Shown: positions 12,116 to 44,299 of the stretch, piece by piece
How positions within the stretch are numbered: the stretch's first letter is position 1
How the letters are laid out: each line of letters begins with the position of its first letter
Assembly (NCBI RefSeq): GCF_037975245.1
Contig: NC_092569.1
Location: 13,786,501-13,846,500 of the forward strand
Reading direction: 5' to 3'
DNA: 60,000 bases
Origin: Apostichopus japonicus
Lineage: Eukaryota; Echinodermata; Holothuroidea; Aspidochirotida; Stichopodidae
The notes under the pieces: generated by a model
What the model was told of the DNA's origin: nothing
The model's database searches: none
What the model saw: only the letters and a program-made list of their open reading frames with translations
Program-made: the position numbers and the translations under genes

Positions 12116-13898
12116 ATTTGCTGACATGTAAGAGAGTTAATTACCTAATATTGCTGTACATTGTATTTAAAATCAGTTCTCATACGTAAAACTGTGATAT
12201 ATTTTCAACTCCATTGATATTTCCTTGAATGTAGTCATGGACTCACGAAATTCAGGTTTGAATTGAGCGAGAGTTTCGTCAGTGGAGCCCAACAGTCTGG
12301 AATATATTTTTATGTAAAGATTGTATCCGCCGAAACTGCTTTCATTATAGCGATACTAAAGAGGCTTTCCAGAATGTTCAAGCCTTAATACACAACGCCG
12401 CCGGTAAGTGGACAGTCGGTATCTCCATGTCAACAACCACGCGGCTGAAATGATAACTTGAATGTCGAATCACTTGGCTGGTAATATCATCCAAAAGAAG
12501 TTCTTAGCTTTCGTTCAGTTGAACTTACAAACACCAAGATACTGTCAGAGTCGACAGTATCGTGCTCAGCTTGAGATATATTAGAAGGGCCAACAAATCT
12601 TTTAAAACTCAGCGGTTAGGGTCGTAGAATAAACACCAAGAAACTGACCAAAAAGACTCTTGTCAAAGAACTGGCGTTGTAATGTGATGATATACCTACA
12701 GTAAATGAAGAAGAAGGGCGGAAAAGCGATATATGATTGTTGAAGGAACACAAGAGAGATAGGAAAACGAGATGACGAAAAACGATGATGAAAACGATAA
12801 CAAATGTATACATGTTTTTGGGGAGAACTCTGAAAAATTGTTTCTAATCTTTGGCGTTGTACAGTGACTTATCCAGTTATTTGGAATTGAATTTGGAAGG
12901 TAAATGGAGGGGTGAGAGGGGTTGGATTTAGGATACGTTTTGGGGGATAAAGGATACTTAAGGTGATGACATTACAATCTCACCTATATGGACGGGAGGG
13001 GGAATAGATGGACCTCCCATATGAACACCCTCATTTAGTTTTGCACTGAGGCACGCTATGCGCCCTATGTAAGTACCAGATTATCAGATACATATCATGA
13101 CCTATATAGTTTGTGAAACTTTATGTACTTTGTAATTCATTGGTACATGCTCCCATCCTTCTCACATGGGTTTTGTCCTATCGGATGGTCTGCATTTTAT
13201 AAGTTATGGCTAATCATTATCTAGACATTTTTGACATATTTGATTTTTTGTGAGCACTTCTATACATACGTTAAAAGTGAATCTAATGACCGGTGGCTGT
13301 TTAAACTTTTTTTCTTTTTGCATTCTTAGTAGCTACAGAATTCTTTGAATCGTCAAATAAACTTATATATATGTACACCAAAAGAGACTTTGGTGTAAGA
13401 TACTAATATAACACGTATACTGATAAGCCGAATATAACAGCACAAGTATACCGATAACAGGTCAATGTTTCATTAAATTTGCAAAAAACGAACAAAAAAA
13501 AAAGTTGGTCCTCTTGTTCCACTTCTCCAGATGCCTTCCAATTTCAAAATCACTGAAGAGCAACATTGCGCAGTAAATACGAACATTCTACTGAACTAGC
13601 TGCAGACATTATTTCCATTCGGTTCTTAAGGTTATATCAGTCTCACCGTCTGGGCTTATTTTCGGTTAAAATGTAAGAAATTGAAACAATTATTGGAGGA
13701 CGTCTTCCGGAATTCATCATACTGTTGATATAAATGTGACTTAAACATGTCTTGAATGAGGACAACTTTAACATGCAAAATGTGCGTAGATAACTCTGAA
13801 AAGTCTTAATTTAGAAGACAAGTTTGACAAGCCTCAGTGCTCATCGACTTCTCTGCAACTAGACGGACGCCATTTACAGCCTGATAACCAGCTAGTTA
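12116..13898. other. Downstream of the ACE stop, nothing recognised
   Basis: This should contain the ACE 3' UTR in gene sense just below 13899. I do not find a convincing AATAAA on the minus strand within the first several hundred nt, so the transcript end is unknown. Confidence 0.55.
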
Positions 13899-34156
<20,258 letters not shown>

Positions 34157-34733
34157 TTTGTAATCACAAATACAAAGATTCCTGGGGTTTTGTTATCACA
34201 CTGACGAAGTTATTGCCCAGACATAACAATCTTTTAAATCGATTTTCAAATGGAACTCGTTCAGGTGGTATGTCCACACAGGAGGAAATTACGCACCGGT
34301 ATGTGGCTCACCGGCTGCAGGTACAACAAACAGTTCAGCTCGTAGAAATAAGTGAACTTCTGCGCGAAGTGAACAGTTTGTGCATTCACACAGACTCGAA
34401 TGCTATTGGTCAGTTATCCGTAAAGAATTTGGCAGCCGGCTAGAAAGATAGACCATCTCAATATTTGAAATATCTATCCCCTTAAAGCTACACACTGAAA
34501 TCTAAGCAACTAGTAGAAAGTAGGAGATGTTTCCTTTGAGTTTAGGCTACCTTCAGTGACATTGTCTTACATAATCATGTTCATACATTTTAAGCTAAAG
34601 TCGCCCAGGAAAGAACCTGTACCCCAAAACCAAACTACCGAACTACTGATCCGCTCTCAACCCCAGTCCCCTTGTATCGGGACTGTGACTGCGTGATCAT
34701 CGTCGGGTGTGCATCACCATTCCCCTCGAAAGG
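34157..34733 (-). promoter_or_regulatory. Presumed ACE upstream region
   Basis: This lies immediately 5' of the ACE ATG. I see no TATA box at a sensible distance, and no CpG-rich core. It is annotated only from position; the transcription start could also be further upstream behind a non-coding exon. Confidence 0.35.
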
Positions 34734-34773
34734 GAACAGATACTACACATGATCTTAGCCAAAAGGCCGAGAA
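34640..34773 (-). pseudogene. U2 snRNA 5'-end fragment fused to unrelated structured sequence
   Basis: On the minus strand 34773-34734 reproduces the 5' region of U2 snRNA from CTCGGCCTTTTGGCTAAGAT through GTGTAGTATCTGTTC with one mismatch. It includes the GTAGTA branch-site recognition element. After that the sequence leaves U2: in place of stem-loop IIa comes a hairpin TTCCC-TTTCGA-GGGGAA, then a hairpin CAGTCCC...GGGGACTG. The first five U2 nucleotides do not match either. It is a retroposed chimera or a U2-headed SINE rather than a working U2 gene. Confidence 0.75.
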
Positions 34774-34779
34774 TGTTAA

Positions 34780-35340
34780 GAATGTAACAAAAGCAACTAT
34801 ATAAGAAAAATGTCGTGGTCCAGTTTGAAATTAATGTTTGGCGTATATACCAATATTATGAACACCTCACCGCTGTGTATATCGCTCAAGTGGCCCTAAC
34901 ACTCAATGTGTACCATATGGCTTTAAGAAATGTTTAAGGGCAATCTGTCACGTTCTGCAACATGAAAGAACATGTTTTACACTTTGCAAGTTTTTAAATG
35001 AAATGGATCTCGTCACAGCAGATGTGCATGCGTAACAAGACAAATACGTAATTCAATCCGGTCCTTGTACCAAAAAACAGCTGTTCGTTTATGCTGCGTA
35101 AAAGTCTCCGTGTAAACAACAGTATTTTATAGATTGTGATGTATCAGTTTCATGACAGGTGTTTCAAAAGATAAGAACTAATTCCGCTATTTTGAGGAAA
35201 GAAACGCAAAAAGAGAAGTGACACTTAGAGACTTTCATAGTACTCAATGTACATCGGCCTTGCCTACTTTGCTTTGGAGAATCGGGGCGGGATGCACCTT
35301 TTTTTTCGCACGAGAAGAAGTTCTTCGTGAATCTTTTTCT
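34780..35340. other. No feature recognised
   Basis: No repeat, RNA or coding signal is seen. Confidence 0.6.
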
Positions 35341-35341
35341 A

Positions 35342-35443
35342 CGGAGCACTATAATACTATAGGGATTAAAATGTAATCAGTAGGCTATGTTGAACTCACT
35401 GAACTTACTCAGTTCCCCTTATCGAGGATCGTGTCACAGGTAT
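35342..35443. repeat. Dispersed direct repeat, copy 1
   Basis: About 100 nt starting CGGAGCACTATAATACTATA and containing TTACTCAGTTCCCCTTATCG, closely matched at 36258-36360. Directly to the right, a roughly 30-nt segment (TTGACTTCTGATGATG...) is duplicated in tandem (about 35443-35521). Confidence 0.85.
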
Positions 35444-36257
35444 TGACTTCTGATGATGAGAAGCTGATATCGCACACTCTCATATTATTATTGACTTCTG
35501 ATGATGGGAAGCTGACATCGCAATGAAACACTACTTAGCCACAACTTGCACTTGGCAATGTTAGGATGCCAACTATGGGAATTTAATGATTCACGTTAAG
35601 GAATAGTTGCACTATTAGGAAACTTTACATGTTCTTTACCCAATGTACATTGCTTGATCAGTTTGTACTGTAAATAAGAGTATAAACTGAAGAGTGTTAC
35701 AACATCGTAACCCATCTTAGACCTGTCAGCGATGCTACTGTGGAAAACTTACTAACAGACGAGTTACTTACTCAAAGGCTGTTTCAACTAATTCAATGAC
35801 TGATTAGGAGTCTAAACAACTGTCCCTACGGTTAGTAAGTATACCTTGTAAAGATGGTTCAAATTGCAGATTTTAAGCGTTTTGCAGCAAAGTGTCAACC
35901 ACTTTCTGTTAAAATGTGGACCAAAAATATTGGCGAAACCTTTAGAGTAGTCTGGTTAGTCCATTCAATCATTATGCATAGGATTTTGTGTTTAGTATTC
36001 CTGTTTGAAAGTCCTTCTCAGTAGCAGCTTGTCATAAATGAATCACAGGGTAGGAAACTTTAACACACATCAATTCTAACTGATTAACAGGTACTCACAT
36101 TTACCAGTTTTAGCTGATAAAGCCATCAGAATCTGGTACGTTCTTAAATTCATTCTAATGAATTGACCGACGAGAACTCCTGTCTTTTGTAGCCACCAAA
36201 AAAAACTCCTACGTTCCTTCTACACATCATAATTTAAATGTGTTTGGAGACTATTTC

Positions 36258-36360
36258 TTCGGAGCGCTATAATACTATAGGGTTTAAAATGTCATCAGTA
36301 TATTGAACTCACTTAACTTACTCAGTTCCCCTTATCGAGGATCGTGTCCCAGGGTATTGG
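36258..36360. repeat. Dispersed direct repeat, copy 2
   Basis: It matches 35342-35443 in the same orientation about 917 nt away (CGGAGCGCTATAATACTATA ... GAGGATCGTGTC). No terminal structure is evident. Confidence 0.85.
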
Positions 36361-36629
36361 TGTCCTTTTATTGTTCAACATAACAACAACAAAGCACACA
36401 AAATGAACGTTGCTAAGTTAACAAGAAAACGTAAACGTTTAGTGGTTCCGATGCCAAAACATATTGATAGCGTGGTAAGCCATACATGTTAATATTCATG
36501 AACAAGTGCACACCAAAATGAAGAGGGGTTAATTATTGACTAATGCAGCAACATGATAAAGAAGTACCTTAGGAATCAGTTAGCGTGTTGACAAAGTCTA
36601 TTTAGTGACATCGTATAAAAACAGATATA

Positions 36630-36681
36630 TGCATGAATATTAATGAGGTCAAATTTTATGATCTCATATAAGCATGTATAC

Positions 36682-36718
<37 letters not shown>

Positions 36719-36778
36719 CCTATATGTATATAGCCTATATATATATAGCCTATATATATATAGCCTATATATATACAG

Positions 36779-36829
<51 letters not shown>

Positions 36830-37745
36830 TGTACTTAAATTGTGTTATCCAAGTACATAATATAAGGCTAATTAGACATACTATTTCGGAGATATCTAAT
36901 TAAGAATTTTATGCTCACCGATTAATATTCATGCATTAATGCACACTAAAAAACAACATGGTTGATTGTATGCGTGCAGTGTGACAAACATATTATGTCA
37001 AGGATGAAAATCATATAACATTTGGTTCTTGCAATTTGATGAAAATTATTGACATAAAGATGGCAATGTGTTTATTTTGTACCAACATCACCATACCAGC
37101 GTGGACCAAATTTTACGTTTAGCCCTGCCCATTCATTAATAGGCGAGGATGGGTACCAAAACCAATCTACTCGCCGCGGGGCATCTACCTACTAAGTATG
37201 ATATTGATTCAACTTGTGGTTGTTGAGATACCATTTTTACAAGTTTATTTTGACAATTTCCCTTTAAGCCCCATCACCTCATGAATATTAATGAGGTAAA
37301 ATTGTTGTTGCAAAGAACATTTACTTACTATGTAGTTGAATCACCATGCCCAGTATGAACTTAATTGGACATACTGATGAAGAGATATTAACATTTCAAA
37401 ATTTTACACTTAGCCCCGCCTACTCATTAATATGCATGAAGCCCTACCAAAACAGTAGGGATCATCTACTGACAATGACCAACTAATATACCCAAGTATG
37501 ATAGTGATTCAACTTGTCTTTGTTGCGATATCGTGTTTACAAGTTGTTTTTCATTACTTCCCCATTAAGCCCCATCCACTCATGAACATTAATGAAGTAA
37601 AATTGATGTTACAAATAACATATGCGTACTATGTAGTTACATCACCATACCTAGTTTAAAGTAAATCGAAGTACGGTTGAAGAGATATTGACATTTCAGA
37701 AGTTTACAATAAGCCCCGCCCACTCATCAATATTCGAGGCTCGTC
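36630..37745. repeat. 301-bp tandem repeat with ATGAATATTAATGAG motif
   Basis: The block AAGCCCCATC...CTCATGAAYATTAATGA recurs at 37266 and 37567 (301 apart). The block TAGCCCYGCC...CATTAATA recurs near 37107, 37408 and 37709, again 301 apart. A more diverged unit with an inserted TA array precedes them. Each unit is itself two related halves. A related family is at 50700-51110. Confidence 0.8.
36684..36828. repeat. (TA)n with TATAGCC subrepeat
   Basis: TA runs flank five copies of an 18-nt unit TATAGCCTATATATA-like, a young expansion inside the microsatellite. Confidence 0.95.
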
Positions 37746-37749
37746 ATTT

Positions 37750-40255
37750 AAAGTGGCTGGACTAATGAGTCTAAAACATTTGACTACGAGATCAGTTCCT
37801 CGTGCAGATGCGGCACAAAACTCATCAGTTAGAATATCATACGGCTATATTGCCTCAAAAATAGGAAAGAAAATAGAACATGTTTATGACCCATTACAGA
37901 TTTTGCTAAGAACGCATGATATTGAAAGTGATACCAGGTTAATCATGTAATGCATATGAATCTAAGAGCGCATGAGAGATTATGGAGTATCATTAAAGTG
38001 AGGGTTGCGCTGACAAAACAACGCCGTCATTAAAGGAACATAACAGAGACTTATATCACTGGCATATATTGCAAGGTATAAATATCTTGAAAACCGTAAC
38101 ATAATAATATAATATGTAATATATATAGAGACATTGCTAGTGCTTACATTTTTCTGTTTTCATAAGTGATAACATATAATGAAATACATGTGCTATAAAG
38201 TCGAATAATGGTCACAGTGCTAATAATCAACCCCAAAGGGGGTTTACTGCTTTTCCTTTATACGACATGGAGACTTGAGCAGGTCTAAAATGACATCAGA
38301 GGACCAATTCTTCTTCATAGTTTCATATACTTTTTTCCTTTATTCGTTTTACTTCTTTACTTTGATTCGTTTCCCTTGTACAAGTATTGCAGTAATAGTT
38401 ACAAAGTGGTAATTTGATCTAATAATGTCATAGTCATAGCATATATCTTTCAATATATATAAATCTATATAAATCTATAAATCTATAATACAATATAATA
38501 TTTCTATTATTCTACTGTAATATAATATAATGTGACCTCCAAACCCTCCCACTCAAGGTGCTCTCCCTTCTTTTGGTAATCTCGTGTCTCCATCAATCAT
38601 CATACTCAAGTTCCAATTACCATTTCCCCAACCAATTCCATAATGGAGTGATTTATTTAATCCACTTTATTTTATTTCTCTATTTCTCTATTCTTCTGAT
38701 TATCTAACTCAACAAAGATTTACCACCCTCTTGAGATCTTATAATGTTTGTATTAAACTAATATTTTGGCAGAATCATAACGCTAATCGTAAGTCAACCA
38801 GTGACTGCTATGATAAGAAAAATATGACACTTGTACCGCAATAATTTAAAATAACCATAAAAGTGGAAATTTTCGTTGCTTGTGGTAATTTCTGTGTGAC
38901 TATGACATTCTAATTGATGAAAGGTCACTGTTAATCGTACAAACGATCCTTCCCTGCTCTTAAAGCTATGTATGTTGGATAACAGTAGCAAATAGAAGTT
39001 GACCTACATAAGGGGGGGGGGGTGGCGGTGAAGTTAGGACCCTGACACTGAGGCACCGGGGACCATACTCACCCTTATAATTTTCTTAGCAAGGTTTGTA
39101 CGCAACAGGCCGTAAGTTTCACAACTATATACTGAAGCTTGGGTTGCCTCCTATAACCATCATCTGAATCTGTTGCGGTTCTCTGTCAGAAGTGGAGAAC
39201 AGTCCGAGGTTGTCCGACGAGTTATCAAATAAAACTCGAATGATGTTTATATACATATACAAATTGCAAGTTTCATAACAAACTAGAAAGCGGAAGCAGT
39301 GCTAAACATTAGTTTCAGTTGTAAGTGTGTCATGTATGCAACAAACATGATAGTTTTATTCTCTTTCAAATTTAATATAGATCCGGACACGTTACTATTA
39401 ATTTTTCGTAATTTTCTTAACCATGTTCTTGGATATATTCCCCAATACAACTAGCATATAAACATTGCAGAGAAGTGTCAATATATATGGTACAGGAAGC
39501 TGTCATGGAAGGTTGCTTATATAAGTCACTTCCTCAAACAGTGATTAGTGTATAACTTTTTTACTAACATCATATGAAGAAGCTAATTATCTGTTGATTA
39601 CACGACTAACAGCAAACAAAAGTAGCGTTTCTATACATCCCACAGTATAGTCATTATATGTAGACAAACTAGGACATTTGACTGACAGTGCAGAAAGGGG
39701 ATGCATTGAAAGCAGGTTTCTCATCCAACCAAACAAATGAACGAACAGGCACACATACGCACAAATACATACACACAGAGCTGTTACTGATAATTCTTGT
39801 TATGTCTTGGATTGTGGTGCAAATTACAATGTTCAACGACCCGACAGTGTCGCGGACACTTCCTCTCTATCTATCACAGACTCATCACATACATTAACTG
39901 ATATTTTAATGTTACGGAAATTATTACTGACAACAGAAAATTCAATAAACTCGAAACGGTAGTGTTAATTTGCAGCTTCAAATTGAAAAAAAAAGAAGAT
40001 GATTTGAATGTATGTTTTTTCTCCATATTATCTATGCCTTCACATAAATATTTAACTTTTAAATATACGGAACGTTTCCTGATGTCGGGATTCATTTATT
40101 AATCTTGAAATTGTTTCGTTAATTTAATCAGAGTCAGTTAGATAAAGAACATTTAAATGTAAACACATTTTAAGACTTGTGTAGCTTTACCTTCACATAT
40201 TAAAGTTATAGTTATATGTACGGAAACTTTGCTTTATTAGAAGTTCATTCATCTA
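37750..40255. other. 2.5 kb without a recognised feature
   Basis: AT-rich, with a G11 run near 39013. Open stretches at 37753-37950 and 39688-39897 lack family resemblance. Confidence 0.6.
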
Positions 40256-40285
40256 GAATATATATATATATATATATATATATTT

Positions 40286-40574
40286 AACTATGGATCATAC
40301 CTTAGGTCGACAGTTACATTGACTTACACACTAAATTTAATCTAACCCTAACCCTTTTTTCTAACCCTAACCCTGAACCGACCCTAACCAAAACTTTTAA
40401 ATGAACGTTTTAGAGGACGGAGAACATTATAAAGCTATTTGCGACAATAAAAAAGTGTCTTAAAATGGTAGTGAAAACATTAGGTCGACACTGAATTGTC
40501 GACCTAAGGTACACTGTTGACCTAAGGTACACTTTTTTACCATAAACTGTCGACCTAAGGTACATATCATGAGT
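40286..40574. mobile_element. MITE-like element with inverted ends and telomere-like repeats, between TA arrays
   Basis: A perfect 18-bp inverted repeat TACCTTAGGTCGACAGTT lies at 40298-40315 and (reversed) 40545-40562. Two further partial copies of GACCTAAGGTACAC lie on the right side. Both outer edges run into (TA)n (40258-40284 and 40575-40596). Inside are two CTAACCCTAACCC blocks and a third partial one (40342-40389). Confidence 0.75.
40342..40389. repeat. Telomere-like (CCCTAA)n degenerate repeats
   Basis: CTAACCCTAACCC occurs twice, plus CCCTAACC, on the plus strand (TTAGGG on the minus). Too short for a telomere, it is part of the MITE-like element. Confidence 0.8.
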
Positions 40575-41197
40575 ATATATATATATATATATATATTGTA
40601 TATGTATATTTTTGCTGAAATATGCTTTGAACGTTAACAGAATTTTCCTGTGATCTATACCATCTTAAATTTAACATATCTTCAAAAGTACGGAAAACTT
40701 TGCTGATAGCAGAAATGCAATAGAAATTTTTATTTGCACCGTCAATGAAATAGTTGTTGCTGAAATATACAAATCATTAATGCAAACAGTATCAACATTT
40801 GACACAAGCCTTCGTGTGAAAACTCCATAACAAACAAACGGCTTTACCTCAGAAAATGAAAGTTCTGAGGTACCCGTCCACGGTTATGACCATGCAATGT
40901 TTATGCTCATTCTCACTGTTTAACGTATTTTCCTATACGGAACAATGAACTAAGTTACCATACTCGTTAACACGTTCAAGAAGAAGCGTCTCGTGGAGAG
41001 TGCACAACGGTTATTTATTAGCAACACCCAATTACCTTAAAGCTACTCTCGTTGGTCACTTATGAAACATTTTTCGAATGCTATTTGTCACTAAAAAAAG
41101 AGGCAAAAACAAAAACAGTGTACACCTGTGTGACTTTAGTCAAGTGATAACAAAAGACGAAAGGTTTTTTTAATAAAAAAAATTGTTGTGCCCTATT

Positions 41198-41622
41198 GCA
41201 TGTATAGTTAATAATATGAAAGAATACGAAAGAATTACGTTACGATCATTTTTTAGAATTATTTTTCCTATTTTATATTTTTCCTAGTCCTATTGCATGT
41301 ATAGTTTATATTATTACTACTCGAAAGAAGTGTCTTACCGATCATTTTTAGAATATTATTATTTCTTCTGCCTTATTGCATGTATGGTTCATAGTATTAC
41401 TACGAAAGAATTGCCTTACCGATCTTTTTTTTAGAATTAAAATTTCTTTCTGCCTTATCGCATTTATAGTTTGTAGTAATACTTAACGAAATAATTTCCT
41501 TACCGATCATTTTTCCGAATTATAAGATGTTTCTGCCTTATTGCATGTATAGTTAATATTATAACTATACGAAAGAAGTGCCTTACCGATAATTGTTTAC
41601 AATTAAAAAGAAATGTATTTCT
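41198..41622. repeat. Diverged tandem repeat, about 82 bp, five copies
   Basis: Each unit begins CCTTATTGCATGTATAGTT and contains ACGAAAGAAGTGCCTTACCG ATCATTTTTAGAAT in diverged form. Unit starts are near 41198, 41290, 41372, 41453 and 41536. Confidence 0.88.
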
Positions 41623-41624
41623 TA

Positions 41625-43598
41625 CTACAGGAGACAATGTCAATGTCGACTCTCATGTTGAATCTTATTTTGACTTATTCCCTTGTACTAGGTTTGATAA
41701 CAGTAGCTAACCCAAAACGCAAAATATCGCTTTAAAGGGCCGATGTTGTATTGTCGAAACCAGCCAATTATATCGACATAGACCCTTGGAAAGTTTACGT
41801 TACCTTCTGCAAAGAACCGTTAAGATATCATCGTTCCTCCACAATACGGATATAGGAACACTTAGGACAGTATAAATAAATACTGATAAAAATCTTATTG
41901 AAAAATGAAAATGCCGGTAAAGTTAGTTAAGTGATGTTCTCTCATCGCCGAGGAAAGGTTTTATGTTTGTATTTTAAATGCCCAAATTGTTCTCGAAGGA
42001 CGTTGTTAGACGAGTTCCGGTTCCGGTTTAGTGTTCTTAGAGGTCTAGGACGATCATTATATTTGAGTAGAAATTACATGAAGATCTGTATGAGCGGATA
42101 TTATTGTTATATGAGAAATTATCATAATTATAGCAGTTATCTATAGGTGGTTTGCCAATCACTAACAGAACAGAAAATAAAAACGTTGGGAAAATCCTTT
42201 CCACCAACATTGGGTATAGGTATGCATCCAAGCATGCAACAAGTCGGTTACAAATTGTGGACCAAAACAACTTAAGTGAAAAGCAGAAAACAATGACCAA
42301 TTAATCCCTTTTTTGGCATTTAAGTTGGTTCAATTGTTGTAATTTCACTTGTATTTGAGCAAAATGGTATAAAAAGTTGGTTGGACACAGTCGTATCTAG
42401 TATACTGGGTAAAATGTTTGTACAAGTTTGTATTTAAAATTAAATAAAACTGTTAGCAAACTGCTTATCCACTAGAGAGCCTGTGTAGGAGAATGTGTAA
42501 ACTTTTACACAAGTTTGTTTTTATGAGGAACCGTCCCTCGGTGAATTGGTGGCTTCAGTCACTAACAATGGTCATGGTATGTCATAATCCAAGAAAACAA
42601 AAGACATTTGCATGCTGATAATTTAAATTTAATTGCTATTCCGGTTTTCAAGATATTCAGCCTCAAACATTGCTTAGTATCAGGAACGCTCCTTTAAAAC
42701 TAAGTTGACGATGATATCGGCTCCTTTAAGTCGGGCCTAAATTTTAATGTTGATCTATATTATTATATGTTCTAATAAATCCACCGAATGATGGTATTTT
42801 AAATTCATATAGCAACAAGTAAACGCTATATGATGATATTCAACATTTTTTGTCATTATAATAAATTTGAAATAAATCGTAAATATGTCATTTGAGGCTC
42901 AGAAACGTCCCATCTTTTCATATTGAATTTCCCGAAGAACTGACCTAACGGCCAGTGATTAGACTAAATACTTCAGCCATTTTAATTGAGGAGCCTCAGA
43001 TAATTAAAATCACTTTGCAAAGAAATTAAAAGCATTACATAATACGCCCCTGAACTGGTATAGCAATGTTTAAATCCTGACGGTTCACAACATATCAAAA
43101 TGAATTTAATTTTTTTTTTTTGTGTTTTAATTAACTGTTCTTATTCATTTTTTAAAGGAATATTCTGGATAATGTAAAACTTATATTAAGGAGAAAGCTA
43201 TATTACACTGTTAGTTGAAATCCCTCCTGCAATAATTTGTCCCTAATATTATATACAGTTGATTTAATATATATATAATCTTCATTACTTATATACTTAT
43301 TGACTATGATAATCCTTCTAGCTGATATGTTCTTGAAACCTGAAATGTTGTTTGAAATCCCTGCTTATCTTCTGAATGTTATCTGTGGTTATGATTTCAT
43401 CAAAATACAGCTCTTTTGTAAAAATAGAGTAGTTTCCTACGTGAATAAATAATAGAAATATTAATGTCAGTTCATTTTCTGTTGTTGTGAAATGTATTTA
43501 CAAAATATCACAACATGTAAAAGAAAAGGAGAAATATTATCTGCGTGATAAGAATGATAAAGGATATGAATCAATTTTGATGAGAATTCAGCTTAAGC
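41625..43598. other. No gene recognised
   Basis: AACGCAAAATATCGCTTTAA at 41717 resembles one end of the TTAA element of 24686-25476 but no partner end is evident. Nothing else is seen. Confidence 0.6.
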
Positions 43599-43606
43599 CT
43601 CCAGAG

Positions 43607-44286
43607 TTGTGGCGTAGTCAGAGGGGGCCAGTGGGGCAATGCCCTCCCCCAAATTTGCTTTGTGGAACAGTCTTGCCCCCACCCCTCCCAAATGAAATCC
43701 AGTGATGTATTCAAAATACATCTCTTTACATTTTTTTTCGAGTTCTAATCACTATTATTCATACCTCAGGGCTCATGTTCATACTTCATATAAGGTCAGA
43801 ACTTGGTTATCAGATCGAGATATTACACATTTTGGGCCTTCGTCATACCCACATACGGAGACCATTCATCAATATCGTCCTACAGAATAATCGCAAATAA
43901 TTTGGCCGGTTGTATAACCATTACAAACTATAGCGCTAGCAACCCATGTGCATTTTCAGCGAGCAATGATGACACTCGTGGAGAATTTTCACTGCACGTA
44001 TATGTCCTATAGGCCTAGTTAAACTTGGTTGTGTGGAAATCTGGGCATGTAGTGAATATAGCTAATTTGTTCATTGTATCCTTTTCATAATGTGCGGAAT
44101 TATTTATTCATTTACACACGCTACATTACTGTTATTTGTTAAACCATAGGCCCCTATAGCGTATTGCGAAACGAAGTGCCCATTAATGCATATATTTCTT
44201 GGTAATTCCTACCATCAACCATCACGGGGTTTCCCCCTTAAGAAAATCTTGCCCCCTATAACAATAGAATGCTGGCTACGCCACTG
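43607..44286. mobile_element. hAT-like non-autonomous element
   Basis: 680 bp. The right end is CTACGCCACTG and the left TTGTGGCGTAG (9 of 11 match as inverted repeat to the common CAGTGGCGTAG end). The 8-bp flanks CTCCAGAG (43599-43606) and CTCAAGAG (44287-44294) differ at one site. The subterminal sequences are GC-rich (GGGGCCAGTGGGGCAATGCC; CTTGCCCCC). It encodes nothing recognisable. Confidence 0.8.
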
Positions 44287-44299
44287 CTCAAGAGTGTCC

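Noticed and set aside
12281-12300. Further hammerhead-like TTTCGTCAG motifs (also near 1804 and 55785)
   Set aside because: CTGACGAAA occurs without any stem II between the two core segments.
34640-34773. Functional U2 snRNA gene
   Set aside because: Only the first 40 or so nt after position 5 match; stem-loop IIa, the Sm site region and the 3' half of U2 are absent.
35380-35420. Spliced-leader RNA gene (TGAGTAAGTTCAG on the minus strand of both direct repeats)
   Set aside because: The GTAAG-like string is not followed by an Sm site or the expected stem-loops, and the block is a generic repeat.
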